DNA from: Prostheceraeus crozeri
Taxonomy: Eukaryota; Platyhelminthes; Polycladida; Euryleptidae
Direction of reading: 5' to 3'
NCBI GenBank assembly: GCA_907163375.1
Contig: CAJQUW010016186.1
Span: 62,001-126,000, forward strand
Length of the DNA stretch: 64,000 nucleotides
Shown here: positions 10,157 through 20,561 of the stretch, in pieces
Numbering within the stretch: position 1 is the first letter of the stretch
How the letters are laid out: every line of letters starts with the position of its first letter
Notes under the pieces: model-generated
What the model was told of the DNA's origin: nothing
Database searches by the model: none
The model's input: only the letters and a program-made list of their open reading frames with translations
Translations under genes and position numbers: made by a program

Positions 10157-12720
10157 GGCATTCGGTGTGTTGATTCGAGTGGCACACGCGATTTTCACAA
10201 GTGGTACGGATGGGCTGTGGGCGTGGCTGAGGACGAAAATCCGCATTTGTGCGGATTCTACGCAGAGTTGGGGCTGTCTGAGGGGTGGCACAAGCTGGCA
10301 CACTCCCAATAAGTGTATTCGGTGTGTTGATTCGAGTGGCACACGCGATTTTCGCAAGTGGTACGGATGGGCTGTGGGCGTGGCTGAGGAGGAAAATCCG
10401 CATTTGTGCGGATTCTACGCAGAGTTGGGGCTGTCTGAGGGGTGGCACAAGCTGGCACACTCCCAATAAGTGTATTCGGTGTGTTGATTCGAGTGGCACA
10501 CGCGATTTTCACAAGTGGTACGGATGGGCAGTGGGCGTGGCTGAGGAGGAAAATCCGCATTTGTGCGGATTCTACGCAGATTTGGGGCTGTCTGAGGGGT
10601 GGCACAAGCTGGCACACTCCCAATAAGTGTATTCGGTGTGTTGATTCGAGTGGCACACGCGATTTTCACAAGTGGTACGGATGGGCTGTGGGCGTGGCTG
10701 CGGAGGAAAATCCGCATTTGTGCGGATTCTACGCAGAGTTGGGGCTGTCTGAGGGGTGGCACAAGCTGGCACACTCCCAATAAGTGTATTCGGTGTGTTG
10801 ATTCGAGTGGCACACGCGATTTTCACAAGTGGTACGGATGGGTTGTGGGCGTGGCTGCGGAGGAAAATCCGCATTTGTGCGGATTCTACGCAGAGTTGGG
10901 GCTGTCTGAGGGGTGGCACAAGCTGGCACACTCCCAATAAGTGTATTCGGTGTGTTGATTCGAGTGGCACACGCGATTTTCGCAAGTGGTACGGATGGGC
11001 TGTGGGCGTGGCTGCGGAGGAAAATCCGCATTTGTGCGGATTCTACGCAGAGTTGGGGCTGTCTGAGGGGCGGCACAAGCTGGCACACTCCCAATAAGTG
11101 TATTCGGTGTGTTGATTCGAGTGGCACACGCGATTTTCACAAGTGGTACGGATGGGCTGTGGGCGTGGCTGCGGAGGAAAATCCGCATTTGTGCGGATTC
11201 TACGCAGAGTTGGGGCTGTCTGAGGGGTGGCACCAGCTGGCACACTCCCAATAAGTGTATTCGGTGTGTTGATTCGAGTGGCACACGCGATTTTCGCAAG
11301 TGGTACGGATGGGCTGTGGGCGTGGCTGAGGAGGAAAATCCGCATTTGTGCGGATTCTACGCAGAGTTGGGGCTGTCTGAGGGGTGGCACAAGCTGGCAC
11401 ACTCCCAATAAGTGTATTCGGTGTGTTGATTCGAGTGGCACACGCGATTTTCACAAGTGGTACGGATGGGCTGTGGGCGTGGCTGAGGAGGAAAATCCGC
11501 ATTTGTGCGGATTCTACGCAGAGTTGGGGCTGTCTGAGGGGTGGCACAAGCTGGCACACTCCCAATAAGTGTATTCGGTGTGTTGATTCGAGTGGCACAC
11601 GCGATTTTCACAAGTGGTACGGATGGGCTGTGGGCGTGGCTGAGGACGAAAATCCGCATTTGTGCGGATTCTACGCAGAGTTGGGGCTGTCTGAGGGGTG
11701 GCACAAGCTGGCACACTCCCAATAAGTGTATTCGGTGTGTTGATTCGAGTGGCACACGCGATTTTCACAAGTGGTACGGATGGGCTGTGGGCGTGGCTGA
11801 GGACGAAAATCCGCATTTGTGCGGATTCTACGCAGAGTTGGGGCTGTCTGAGGGGTGGCACAAGCTGGCACACTCCCAATAAGTGTATTCGGTGTGTTGA
11901 TTTGAGTGGCACACGCGATTTTCACAAGTGGTACGGATGGGCTGTGGGCGTGGCTGAGGACGAAAATCCGCATTTGTGCGCATTCTACGCAGAGTTGGGG
12001 CTGTCTGAGGGGTGGCACAAGCTGGCACACTCCCAATAAGTGTATTCGGTGTGTTGATTCGAGTGGCACACGCGATTTTCACAAGTGGTACGGATGGGCT
12101 GTGGGCGTGGCTGAGGACGTAAATCCGCATTTGTGCGGATTCTACGCAGAGTTGGGGCTGTCTGAGGGGTGGCACAAGCTGGCACACTCCCAATAAGTGT
12201 ATTCGGTGTGTTGATTCGAGTGGCACACGCGATTTTCACAAGTGGTACGGATGGGCTGTGGGCGTGGCTGAGGACGAAAATCCGCATTTGTGCGGAGTCT
12301 ACGCAGAGTTGGGGCTGTCTGAGGGGTGGCACAAGCTGGCACACTCCCAATAAGTGTATTCGGTGTGTTGATTCGAGTGGCACACGCGATTTTCACAAGT
12401 GGTACGGATGGGCTGTGGGCGTGGCTGCGGAGGAAAATCCGCATTTGTGCGGATTCTACGCAGAGTTGGGGCTGTCTGAGGGGTGGCACAAGCTGGCACA
12501 CTCCCAATAAGTGTATTCGGTGTGTTGATTCGAGTGGCACACGCGATTTTCACAAGTGGTACGGATGGGTTGTGGGCGTGGCTGAGGAGGAAAATCCGCA
12601 TTTGTGCGGATTCTACGCAGAGTTGGGGCTGTCTGAGGGGTGGCACCAGCTGGCACACTCCCAATAAGTGTATTCGGTGTGTTGATTCGAGTGGCACACG
12701 CGATTTTCACAAGTGGTACG
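10157..12720. repeat. 157-bp tandem satellite, 16 full units plus 52 bp
   Basis: The unit begins TGTATTCGGTGTGTTGATTC and recurs at exact 157-bp steps from 10157 (first unit slightly altered) to 12669, followed by a partial unit. Units differ by few substitutions. A diagnostic site in the middle reads GAGGAG, GCGGAG or GAGGAC, and the variants cluster in neighbouring units. Each unit carries the hairpin AATCCGCA-TTTG-TGCGGATT. Overlapping open frames on both strands are a by-product of the repeat; because 157 is not a multiple of three, no frame runs through the array. Confidence 0.97.
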
Positions 12721-13062
12721 GCTAACTTCACATCCGTACCACTTTGAGGTCATTTTGTCCATTTTGTCAGTAAGTATTGTGAATTTTGACAAGGTAGTGG
12801 GTGGCACATGTTTTAGACGTGTTATTTTAGACGTCCATGTGGTTGAAAATTCATAAAGATGCGATTTAAGATTTTTTCTATAAATTGGTACGGCTAACTT
12901 CACATCCGTACCACCTCGAAGTTTTGATGGACGATTTCTCGCAAACTGCTGCATTATTTTGAAAAATTATTGGTGTCACATGCTGGCACACTCTAAAATT
13001 ATGTGTAAATGCTGTTTTTGAGAGTGGCACACGCGATTTTCGATGTGGTACGGATATTGGTA
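12721..13062. repeat. two diverged ~172-bp relatives of the satellite unit
   Basis: Two longer units follow the array, each starting after GGTACGG with CTAACTTCAC. The second still contains the satellite words GCTGGCACACTC and AGTGGCACACGCGATTTTC. GGTACGG-CTAACTTCACAT-CCGTACC hairpins mark the junctions at 12717-12740 and 12885-12913. They look like older units at the edge of a recently homogenised array. Confidence 0.75.
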
Positions 13063-13077
13063 CGGCTAACTTCACAC

Positions 13078-13527
13078 ACGTGTGTCGCAGGAGTAGTAGA
13101 GTCAACTTATGCAAGTCTCAATTAGGGCTTAGGACATTATCTTGGCCAGCTCGTTCTCCTGATCTGAATCCCATAGAAAATGTATGGAGTATTCTAAAAC
13201 GTAACGTTCGTCGCTCACTGCTACCTACAGATGGCGTATCACAACTTACGTCACTGTTAAAAGGAGAGTGGAGAAAGTTAGATCAGTCAAAAATCAACGA
13301 TATCATCGAATCAATGCCTAGACGAATTGGTAATGTCATTGACAATAAGGGTAGGGCCACAAAATATTAGCTTCTTAAGAACCGTTACTGTATCATAGCT
13401 CATCAGATTATATAAGGACATTAAAATATATTAGGGACATGAAATAACATGAAAAATGCTTTCTGTATCATACTTATGTTTTATTTCGTCAAATTTTAGG
13501 ATGATCCACTTTTTATGAAACGGACTG
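13078..13527 (+). mobile_element. Tc1-B: truncated Tc1 copy
   Basis: Same family as Tc1-A and Tc1-C but in the opposite orientation. The right terminus (TTTTTATGAAACGGACTG) is intact and followed by TA at 13528-13529. The left part is lost at about 13078, where the satellite-related sequence begins. Confidence 0.88.
13080..13370 (+). pseudogene. Tc1 transposase C-terminal fragment
   Basis: The frame of 96 codons starts within the core after the second catalytic aspartate and retains SPDLNPIENVW with the catalytic glutamate, ending at the family C-terminus (NKGRATKY). The N-terminal half is absent. It is a close copy of the same segment in Tc1-A and Tc1-C. Confidence 0.88.
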
Positions 13528-14029
13528 TAGTCTATCTCTCTTTCTAGCACATTTGGGTCGCTGATTTGTACACCAACATTTTGAACTGTAAATGGAAGCG
13601 TAGGAATAGTCATGCCATTACGCCAACTTTGCCATTCAGAATTCTCATTATTCTCTGCCTCGTTGCTGAATTCATCGGATTCTAAATCATCCATACTCAA
13701 ACTCTCAATGTCATCCAAATCATTGTCCTCATCTGCGGTAGATTCCAGTTCTTCGTCCGATAGAATTCGCGCCACTATCTCTTCTGCACTCAATTTGGCA
13801 CGCCTTGCCATCACTCCTTACAATCATGAAGCGATATGAAACACGATATTCGGCGCTCTGTCATTTAGGGAAGGTCCACGGACAATAGACAAGCCGTGAT
13901 TGGTCGTTGTTTAACGTCAGTGAATTGAATACAAAGGCGTGTAAATTTTGGTCTAATTTATTGAACCATACGAGTGCCAGAGTAAAAATATGAATGGTTC
14001 AGTAAACTAGACCATTCGAGTGGAAAAGG
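13528..14029 (-). mobile_element. piggyBac-3: terminal fragment
   Basis: The right end, on the minus strand, reads CCTTTTCCACTCGAATGG and abuts TTAA at 14030-14033, as expected of piggyBac. The fragment runs to the Tc1-B terminus, which interrupts its transposase. The other half is not seen in the window. The TTAA target lies in the C-terminal coding part of a decayed retrotransposon pol. Confidence 0.72.
13530..13814 (-). pseudogene. piggyBac transposase N-terminal fragment
   Basis: The frame starts MMARRAKLSAEEIVARILSD, followed by an acidic stretch and then PFTVQNVGVQISDPNVLERE. This matches the layout of piggyBac N-termini, where an acidic tail precedes a PFTGNPG-like block. It is cut at 13528 by Tc1-B: the last residues of the open frame (to 13431) are Tc1 terminal sequence. 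None of the catalytic aspartates is present. The family call rests on composition and on the adjacent TTAA-linked terminus. Confidence 0.65.
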
Positions 14030-14039
14030 TTAACTTATT

Positions 14040-14771
14040 CTCATTAACGACTTCTTCCTCACAATCATTTTCTTCAACCAGCTGAGTACTAGTATCGGGC
14101 TCGACATCCAAATATTCTCCAGGTACTGACCTTAAATGCTAGACGTGGCGCGTGACACCGTCATCGTCCAAAACAACGCTTACACTAGAACGGATACTAG
14201 TAATTCTATGAGGTCCGGACCACGGAGTATCACACTTCCAGGAAGGATTTCTTAAGTACACATTGTCACCTATACTGAAGGGGTTTCTGTCAATGTTTTC
14301 ATACGCGAGCAAATTAGGGTTGTCAGGGATTTTATCTATCTCACGAAAAATTTATCGTCTCTGATCACTGATCCCAGGCTTCCTAGAACTTGCAGAGAAC
14401 ATCAGTTCGAATGGGCTTTGTTTTTGGCCATCTCTGCTGTTATTTACCCAAAATACCGACTCCTCGATAGACCTGTTGGCCCTACTCGCGCTTCGTTTAA
14501 CAGTGCGATGCATCCGCTCAATTACCCCATTACCTTAATGCCTATACGCGCACGATAATTCGAAAAAAATCAATGAATTCCCGACTACGGAATATGGTAC
14601 CATTAACGGATAGTATACATTGTGGGGGACCAAACTCTGACATAATTTGCTGCAAATGCATGATAGTTTCGGCAGCCGACTCACCCTTCAATTTGCGCCA
14701 AATCGTGAAACGGGTCAGTAGGTCGATAACTGTCAGGTATGGCGTACTTTTAAAATACGTTATATCAACGG
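14040..14771 (-). pseudogene. integrase remnant
   Basis: Conceptual translation, with breaks, gives MSEFGPPQC, then a degraded catalytic block, then GNGVIERMHRT (catalytic glutamate region), PFELMF, and a chromo-like tail including NPFSIGDNVYLR and WSGPHRI. An in-frame stop lies just before GNGV, and the SDNG block reads SVNG, so the second catalytic aspartate is lost. It has several lesions and is inactive. Confidence 0.75.
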
Positions 14772-15446
14772 CTAATCTTTCCCAAATTTTTGAGCTTTTA
14801 TCTCACCTTTATCCCATTTGAAAGTAATAGCAGGGTCTATCTTAGCGCATTGATCACATTTGGACACCACTTTCTTCACTAATTTCCTTGAAACTCTATT
14901 CCCATCAAATTTTTCTCTCGCTAAATTCAGAGTTCGATCGACGCCAAAGTGGCATCTACCATGTATCGCCTTCACTGCGCTGTACAAACTATCGATTGCT
15001 CGAAAAAACGATTGCTCGTTTTGAACACAAGCACCAGCAACTTCTAAGTTTCCTGCAGACTCGAAATCTTTCTCAATTTGAAGCCAAGTCTGCGGAACTC
15101 GTGTCAAAATATCTGCTAAATTAGCTGCCGACGGAATCAGATGAGTTTCAATGTTAACACTTTCCGTTTCAATAATCTCTTTTAACGTGTCAAGTCGGCG
15201 GCGGATTAATCGTTCGGACAATGCACGAGTCTTTACGTTATGAGTTTTATTAATTACTACTATCAACCACTTGTGAACGGTAGCCGAGTCGGTCTTAACA
15301 ATGAGTTTCCTGTGTCCCCACCTCAAGGCCATATTAACGCCTTTCAAAACCGCGTCTAATTCACTCAAATTAATGTGGGCTGAATCATTACGAGGTCTCA
15401 GCCACGAGGAATCTTCAATTGTCAAATCATTAACTGTTAGGGCCAC
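14772..15446 (-). pseudogene. RNase H and integrase zinc-finger remnant
   Basis: 224 codons. The first part matches the RNase H domain of the sister element (INLSELDAVLKGVNMALRWG, then DSATVHKWL and LADILTRVP). The second part carries the integrase HHCC finger (HFGVDRTLNLAREKF...CDQCAKIDP). The first RNase H aspartate block (WTDAS) is missing at the upstream break around 15447-15473. Confidence 0.82.
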
Positions 15447-15473
15447 CCCTACAGCTAAGTTGCTGGCGTCAGC

Positions 15474-16178
15474 CTACACCAACAAGGGAACATCTCTGGG
15501 CACTAGCCATTGCCCTGAGACCGGGTCACCTTCATTGTCTGTCCTTCGCATTATCTGATTGACTAGATTGTGGATGGTACTGGGAACTTTTTCATCCCAA
15601 CCACACTTAGCCCGTACTGTTAGTCTCTGCAGGAAACTACAGCACACTCTAAGCCATCCCGCAACAGGAAAGTGACCTACCAGCTCACCAATGATGCTAT
15701 GAATTTCACGACGTGTATAATTATTTGATGATATGATGGTCAATGAGTTATCTCTTGACCAAGTATAGTCTTTATTTACTCTAACACCAAGGACGCGAAC
15801 GCCGTTAGAATCACCGAAGTATAAAGGTTCCTTGGTTTGTAAACCCCAGTTAGAAAGATGACCTTTGACTTCTAGGGATTTGACACGGCTTTCATCGATG
15901 AAAAGATCATCGATATAGCTGGATACTGCTTTATTTATTTCCTCATTTTGAGCTAGTACTCTCTTCACGATCGCTGTCATGATTTTAGGTGCGACTGACA
16001 ACCCAAAGCCTAGCCTAGTCAATAAGTAAGTCTCATCACGCCACTTTACAGCCTGATAAGTCCATAAGGACTTTTCTATGTATATTTGAAGATAAGCCTT
16101 ACGCAGGTCTAAAATAGAGCAATTTGGCCCCATTTGCTGAATACTGTGAATACTATACACGCTGCGCCACTGGTACAT
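15474..16178 (-). pseudogene. reverse transcriptase remnant
   Basis: About 220 codons of RT beginning at GPNCSILDLRKAYLQI, through LTRLGFGLSVAPK, to the catalytic SYIDDLFIDE and the connection region (VGHFPVAGWLRV). The N-terminal RT motifs, protease and gag are absent. Upstream of GPNC the frame runs into sequence with no RT match, part of which recurs near 41.1 kb. Confidence 0.85.
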
Positions 16179-16183
16179 CGGAA

Positions 16184-16504
16184 GGTCGATCTAAACTTTA
16201 AAAATACGACCCTAAATTAAGATGCATTTTTGAGATGTTCTCACATGGTAGTTCTTCAAAAAGTATGTCTAGAAAATCCTGATTGAGCCTCTTGCGAGAA
16301 AATCTTAGATATAGATTTTCTATTAACTCCCCCTTTTTATACTACTTATTTTCATGCTAATACTACTTACTTGAAATAGTATCAACGCCTCAATGATACT
16401 GAACAAATAACTTCCATTAGATTTTATCTTCCACATCTTCTCTATACATTTTAGAATTTTGCGAGCTCACCACTGAGCCCATTATGAAATTAAGAATAGG
16501 CCTA
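16184..16504 (-). repeat. dispersed ~320-bp repeat, copy 1 (inverted to copy 2)
   Basis: This segment is the reverse complement of 40655-40980, starting TAGGCCTATTCTTAATTTC and ending at CGACCTTCCGATG. Differences are few. No coding frame is seen. It could be a solo LTR or a non-autonomous element; no target duplication was found. Confidence 0.8.
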
Positions 16505-16801
16505 CCTGTAGTAGATTTCAAAATAAGTTATAGTTATCGCCCCTATAAATACAAGTATAGTTATAGCTAGTTTATTGCTGCTACTTCTCCTACAACTATA
16601 TTGATTAATATCATTTGTCATCTTTTATAAATATAAAGCCCTAATTATAATTATGTCTAAATATAAAAAATAAACAATATTATCAAAATTTGTATTTTAC
16701 TTACGAAATATCTCTTATCAATGAACTTAATCGTTTAATCGTCAACTTAATTGATAAACTGATAAAGAAGCTCATACGATAATACATACCATACATGTGG
16801 C
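16505..16801. other. AT-rich, no feature recognised
   Basis: Very AT-rich tail between the dispersed repeat and the 3' end of gene X. It may include the 3' untranslated part of gene X, but no signal is clear enough to call. Confidence 0.4.
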
Positions 16802-17021
16802 TCATACATGTCGAGAATTATAGCGGACGAGACAGTTGAGTAAAAAGCGATCAAAATTTTTGTTTGTTGAGGCAGCTCCATTGGTTGACCACAAAGATAA
16901 AAAGTCCTGATGAACTGACTCAGAAGCTTGCTCACTAAATATTCCTAAGCCAGACTTGCTCATTTTGCAAAATTGTGTCAGATGAACACATACAATATGC
17001 ACAGCTGTCGTGTAGGAAATT
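16802..17021 (-). pseudogene. gene X, C-terminal segment
   Basis: About 73 codons continuing gene X downstream of the LTR retrotransposon. It contains GLGIFSEQASESVHQDF, which I recognise as the conserved C-terminal block of a large uncharacterised family that is multi-copy in cnidarians and other invertebrates (from memory, not checked). If 17022-21409 (one TSD copy plus the element) is removed, the frame passes without a shift from the 21410-22143 segment into this one. Confidence 0.75.
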
Positions 17022-17026
17022 TCTAG

Positions 17027-17243
17027 TCTGAGAACCAAATTAACGTTTAAGTTATTGTTTATTGCCTCCGAAAGTCAATGGGTGACACTTGTTTACAAAA
17101 TATGCAATTCCGCACTTATCACAATGCGTTGACACACAACCTCACAATAACGCAAGATCATATCACATATTTACACATGTACATCTAACATTAAAATAGT
17201 TCATATAAACAAAACACTAAATATCCGAAATCATTATTCTACA
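17027..17243 (-). repeat. 3' LTR
   Basis: Direct repeat of 21193-21409 with only a couple of differences seen (for example AACGCAAG here, AACACAAG there). On the coding strand it starts TGTAGAATAATG and ends TTCTCAGA. Confidence 0.92.
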
Positions 17244-17253
17244 CTCCCCCGTG
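17244..17253 (-). promoter_or_regulatory. polypurine tract
   Basis: On the coding strand CACGGGGGAG directly precedes the 3' LTR, as expected for the plus-strand primer of an LTR retrotransposon. Confidence 0.7.
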
Positions 17254-17282
17254 ATCTATAAATCACTAAATATCCGGAATCA

Positions 17283-20200
17283 TTAAGTAGTAATATAATC
17301 ACGTAGATAAGCGGGTTGACGTCTAGTCCGAGTACTTCGTCGTCGTGACATACGTTGTTCATTCGATAATTGATCACTACTCTCACTTTCTGAAGACGAT
17401 TGTGTCGGTAACGGAGCATGCATTACAGCATTTGGATCACTATAGGTCACAGAGTCATTCTCAGAGTCCGATTCACTGCTCGATGTTATTCTGCTTTCTT
17501 GGATTTGACGGGGAACGCCCTTGATATGGCTCACGTGTCGTGCTATACCATCGTTGTTCACTTCAACCGATACTGATGAGTTGATCCCAGTAACACGGAA
17601 CGGTCCGCTCCACTCTGAATCACAATGTCCATCTGTACGTAAATAGACCAATTCCCCAATGCTGAAAGGATTGTCGCATAGCATTTCATCAACACAGTCG
17701 GCGCGATCTCCAAAACCTCTGACAATATCACAATCCATTTTCCTGTTGTTATTGATTCCTGGCATTTTGGCATTGGCGTGAAACATCAATTGATACGGCG
17801 GAATCTTCCCTTGACCGCTGGTCGCGTTGAACCAAAAGACACATTCATTGATAGAATTGCCCAATCTTGCTGCCATAGTTTTGATGGTACGGTGATTCCT
17901 TTCAGATATTCCATTACCCTGCGGCCTATAAGCACACGAATACTCCTGCTTTACACTCCACAACTCCATAACCTTCCTGAACTCCGCACTCCTGAAAACT
18001 GTCCCATTGTCCGACAATAATGCCTCGGGTGGACCAAATTCAGAAAAAATTTCCAGAAATTGTCGACAGACTTGAGCAGCACTTTCATTGGTTAAACATC
18101 TCCAAATACAAAAACGAGACCCGTTGTCTATCACCGTCAAATACGGAGTAGCTCCCACATGTGTGATGTCACAAGAAACTCTCTTCCATACTCCATTCGT
18201 TGACAGTTTCCCCTTTCTATAATGTGGGTTTGTCATAGGACAAATCCTTGCACATCTATCACACCCTTTCACGACTCCTTCAACCACACTCCTCTTCACT
18301 GAATCACCAAACTCCTCCTTGGCCACTTGCAGCGTTCGATCAACTCCGAGATGATGTCGCTCATGAATTTTCCTAACAGAGTTTTCCATATCACCAATCG
18401 ATCCAGAAACCATTACCACTCCCACATGAGGTTCCTCCTTCTCCAAATCTTGCCCTTTAGTAAATAACCAATTTCTTGGCACCCTTGTTAACTGATCTGC
18501 CAAATTGTCGTTTGAAGGAACAAGGAGAACAGTCACATTAAGACCCTCAAGTTCACGAAGTTCTCGCAAGATGTCAATGCGACGACGTATTAACATTTCT
18601 GACAGTGCATGCGTACGAACATTGTGTGTACCCAGAAAAGCAGAATTTAGCCATCCGCGAACAGTTGCCGAGTCAGTCTTAAACGTAAATGTTTTGCAGT
18701 TCCACCTGATCGCCATGTTTACTCCCCTTATCGCAGCATCCAATTCGCTCGTGTTGATGTGAGAAGTGTCGGATTCCTTTCTTAACCATACTGCATCTTC
18801 GACTACATTACCGTTGATGGTCATCACAATCCCCATAGCAATATCACTCGCATCCGTCCAAATCTCCACCTTGCCATCAGTAGGAACCACCCATTTGCCG
18901 CGTACAGGATCGTCACCCAATTTTAGACGTTCGGAAACTTCCAAAACCTTGTTCATGATATCGTCGCTGACAAGTTCATCCCAACCTACCTTTTCCTTCG
19001 CAGTCAGTCGTTGAAGATAGCCACATATCACGCGCAACCAACCACAAACCGGAAAATGCCCCAGCCACTCACCAATCACCTTGTGAACCTGTCTTCTTGT
19101 CAACTTATTTCCATGAACGTTCGGCAACACCCCATCTCGTTTCCATCCAAAGTGCCGATCGACCCGAAGACCCAATACCCTGACATTCTCACCTCCGAGG
19201 CGCCCCGCTGGCTTCGTCTTCAATCCATAGTTGTTCAGGACCTGAACGACTTCCTCAACTGGCACTACCTTCTCATTTACAAAGATGTCATCAATGTAGC
19301 TACTGGTACCTGACTTCAATCTATCATTATCAGTCAACACATGTTCAACAATTTTCGTCATTACTTTTGGCGCAATGTTTAAACCAAACCCCAAGCGTGT
19401 CAGCACGAACATCTTATCTCTCCACTTCACTCCCTGAAACTTCCAAAGCGACTGATGAATCCTGATCTGCAGGTATGCCTTCTTAAGATCAACTATGGAA
19501 CAGTCTGGCCCAAACTTCCTCCATTCTCTAATTCTGTCTTGACAGAGTGGTGTTGAAAATCCTGGACGACTCACGATGTGATCATTCAAATACCTGAAAT
19601 CAAGCACAGGCCTCACCTTCGTGGTTTCCCCCTTCTCCTGTCGCACACTCATCAGAGGCAAAACATTCCTCACCTCACCATCCCTATCAGCATCCCAAGG
19701 TATCAAAATTCCATCCGAAATCCACTCTTCAATCTCTTTAGCAAAGGCATCCTTGTCTTCCTCTGGTACTGTGTAGTTACCACGTCGTCTATCTGATGGA
19801 GGACCATTCTTCCATTTCCAACGTACCGTCCATATCTGATCGTTGTAAACCGTCTCGAAGTCATTATCAGCAATCTCGATGGGCCTATTCTCTCCTTTTG
19901 GCTTGTCTGGCAATACTCGTTCAGCTAGATTATGTGCAACACAGGCAGTTTTCAAATCAGAATAGTTATCAAAAAAGCGATCACTCGTAACATCCAATTC
20001 AATTAACTTGCGCGAGCTACTTCCAGGTATGTATAGTCCATTCTGCAGTACAACGTCGAAACCCACTATCATCTCTACCCCAAGTGGCAGCCTATCCACT
20101 ATCAACACCTCCACCGGACCAACATTCACTTCGTTCGTTCCCATTACTACATGTTCAAGTTTTGTCTTACCCCTCGATTCGATTTTGGTACAGTCCATTA

Positions 20201-20561
20201 TTTCCAAACTTACCGGAAAACTTAACCTCTCAATCGGAACACGCGACTCAACGGCAAAGTTAGAATCCAGCAAAGAAAAAGTACTGCCTGTGTCGATCAA
20301 AAATTTACAGACACAGTTCACCTTCCCCAAATGTGTCTGCCAATCAGTCAAGCTTAGAGACGAGGTTGCGATGCCGGTACCATTCCCTTCGATTGCTGGG
20401 GGGCAACTGCTTGCATTTGTTGCGCTGCCCCCGGCACGTCGTTTAAAGGAACCGCAGTCGTAGAAGAGCAGTTGCTTTGGTAGTGACCTTTCTGACCGCA
20501 GCGAAAGCAAGTAATTTGACAATCTTTCCGTAGATGACCGATGCGATTGCAACCAAAACAC
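17283..20561 (-). CDS. pol: pol polyprotein: protease, RT, RNase H, integrase
   Basis: Open frame of 1092 codons; translation should enter by -1 frameshift from gag near 20441, so roughly the first 38 codons are not used. Domains: aspartic protease with LIDTGS (about 88-93), RT with VRPVLDFRYLND (316-327) and catalytic YIDD (422-425), RNase H with WTDAS (D570), integrase zinc finger (HHLGVDRT...CDRC, about 736-770), and integrase core D798, D851, E887 (DD35E spacing). A chromo-like tail (FSIGELVYLR, WSGPFRV) follows. All catalytic residues I can identify are present and there is no stop, so it may be functional. Confidence 0.92.
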   Translation of the reverse strand: MFWLQSHRSSTERLSNYLLSLRSERSLPKQLLFYDCGSFKRRAGGSATNASSCPPAIEGNGTGIATSSLSLTDWQTHLGKVNCVCKFLIDTGSTFSLLDSNFAVESRVPIERLSFPVSLEIMDCTKIESRGKTKLEHVVMGTNEVNVGPVEVLIVDRLPLGVEMIVGFDVVLQNGLYIPGSSSRKLIELDVTSDRFFDNYSDLKTACVAHNLAERVLPDKPKGENRPIEIADNDFETVYNDQIWTVRWKWKNGPPSDRRRGNYTVPEEDKDAFAKEIEEWISDGILIPWDADRDGEVRNVLPLMSVRQEKGETTKVRPVLDFRYLNDHIVSRPGFSTPLCQDRIREWRKFGPDCSIVDLKKAYLQIRIHQSLWKFQGVKWRDKMFVLTRLGFGLNIAPKVMTKIVEHVLTDNDRLKSGTSSYIDDIFVNEKVVPVEEVVQVLNNYGLKTKPAGRLGGENVRVLGLRVDRHFGWKRDGVLPNVHGNKLTRRQVHKVIGEWLGHFPVCGWLRVICGYLQRLTAKEKVGWDELVSDDIMNKVLEVSERLKLGDDPVRGKWVVPTDGKVEIWTDASDIAMGIVMTINGNVVEDAVWLRKESDTSHINTSELDAAIRGVNMAIRWNCKTFTFKTDSATVRGWLNSAFLGTHNVRTHALSEMLIRRRIDILRELRELEGLNVTVLLVPSNDNLADQLTRVPRNWLFTKGQDLEKEEPHVGVVMVSGSIGDMENSVRKIHERHHLGVDRTLQVAKEEFGDSVKRSVVEGVVKGCDRCARICPMTNPHYRKGKLSTNGVWKRVSCDITHVGATPYLTVIDNGSRFCIWRCLTNESAAQVCRQFLEIFSEFGPPEALLSDNGTVFRSAEFRKVMELWSVKQEYSCAYRPQGNGISERNHRTIKTMAARLGNSINECVFWFNATSGQGKIPPYQLMFHANAKMPGINNNRKMDCDIVRGFGDRADCVDEMLCDNPFSIGELVYLRTDGHCDSEWSGPFRVTGINSSVSVEVNNDGIARHVSHIKGVPRQIQESRITSSSESDSENDSVTYSDPNAVMHAPLPTQSSSESESSDQLSNEQRMSRRRSTRTRRQPAYLRDYITT

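Larger units (their letters stand above)
14034..16178 (-). mobile_element. decayed LTR retrotransposon pol (same family as the 17-21 kb element)
   Basis: Fragments in the order RT, RNase H, integrase read along the minus strand and match the pol of the element at 17283-20561 block by block. No LTR, gag or protease of this copy is visible. Its 3' coding end was the TTAA target of piggyBac-3, and its 5' side stops at a dispersed repeat at about 16184. Confidence 0.85.

Noticed and set aside
10157-12720. Possible CRISPR-like array
   Set aside because: Units are contiguous without unique spacers, and the context is eukaryotic; it is a satellite.
10167-12954. Many overlapping 96-137-codon frames on both strands
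   Set aside because: They are produced by the 157-bp satellite unit, rotate through frames at each unit and match no protein family; not genes.
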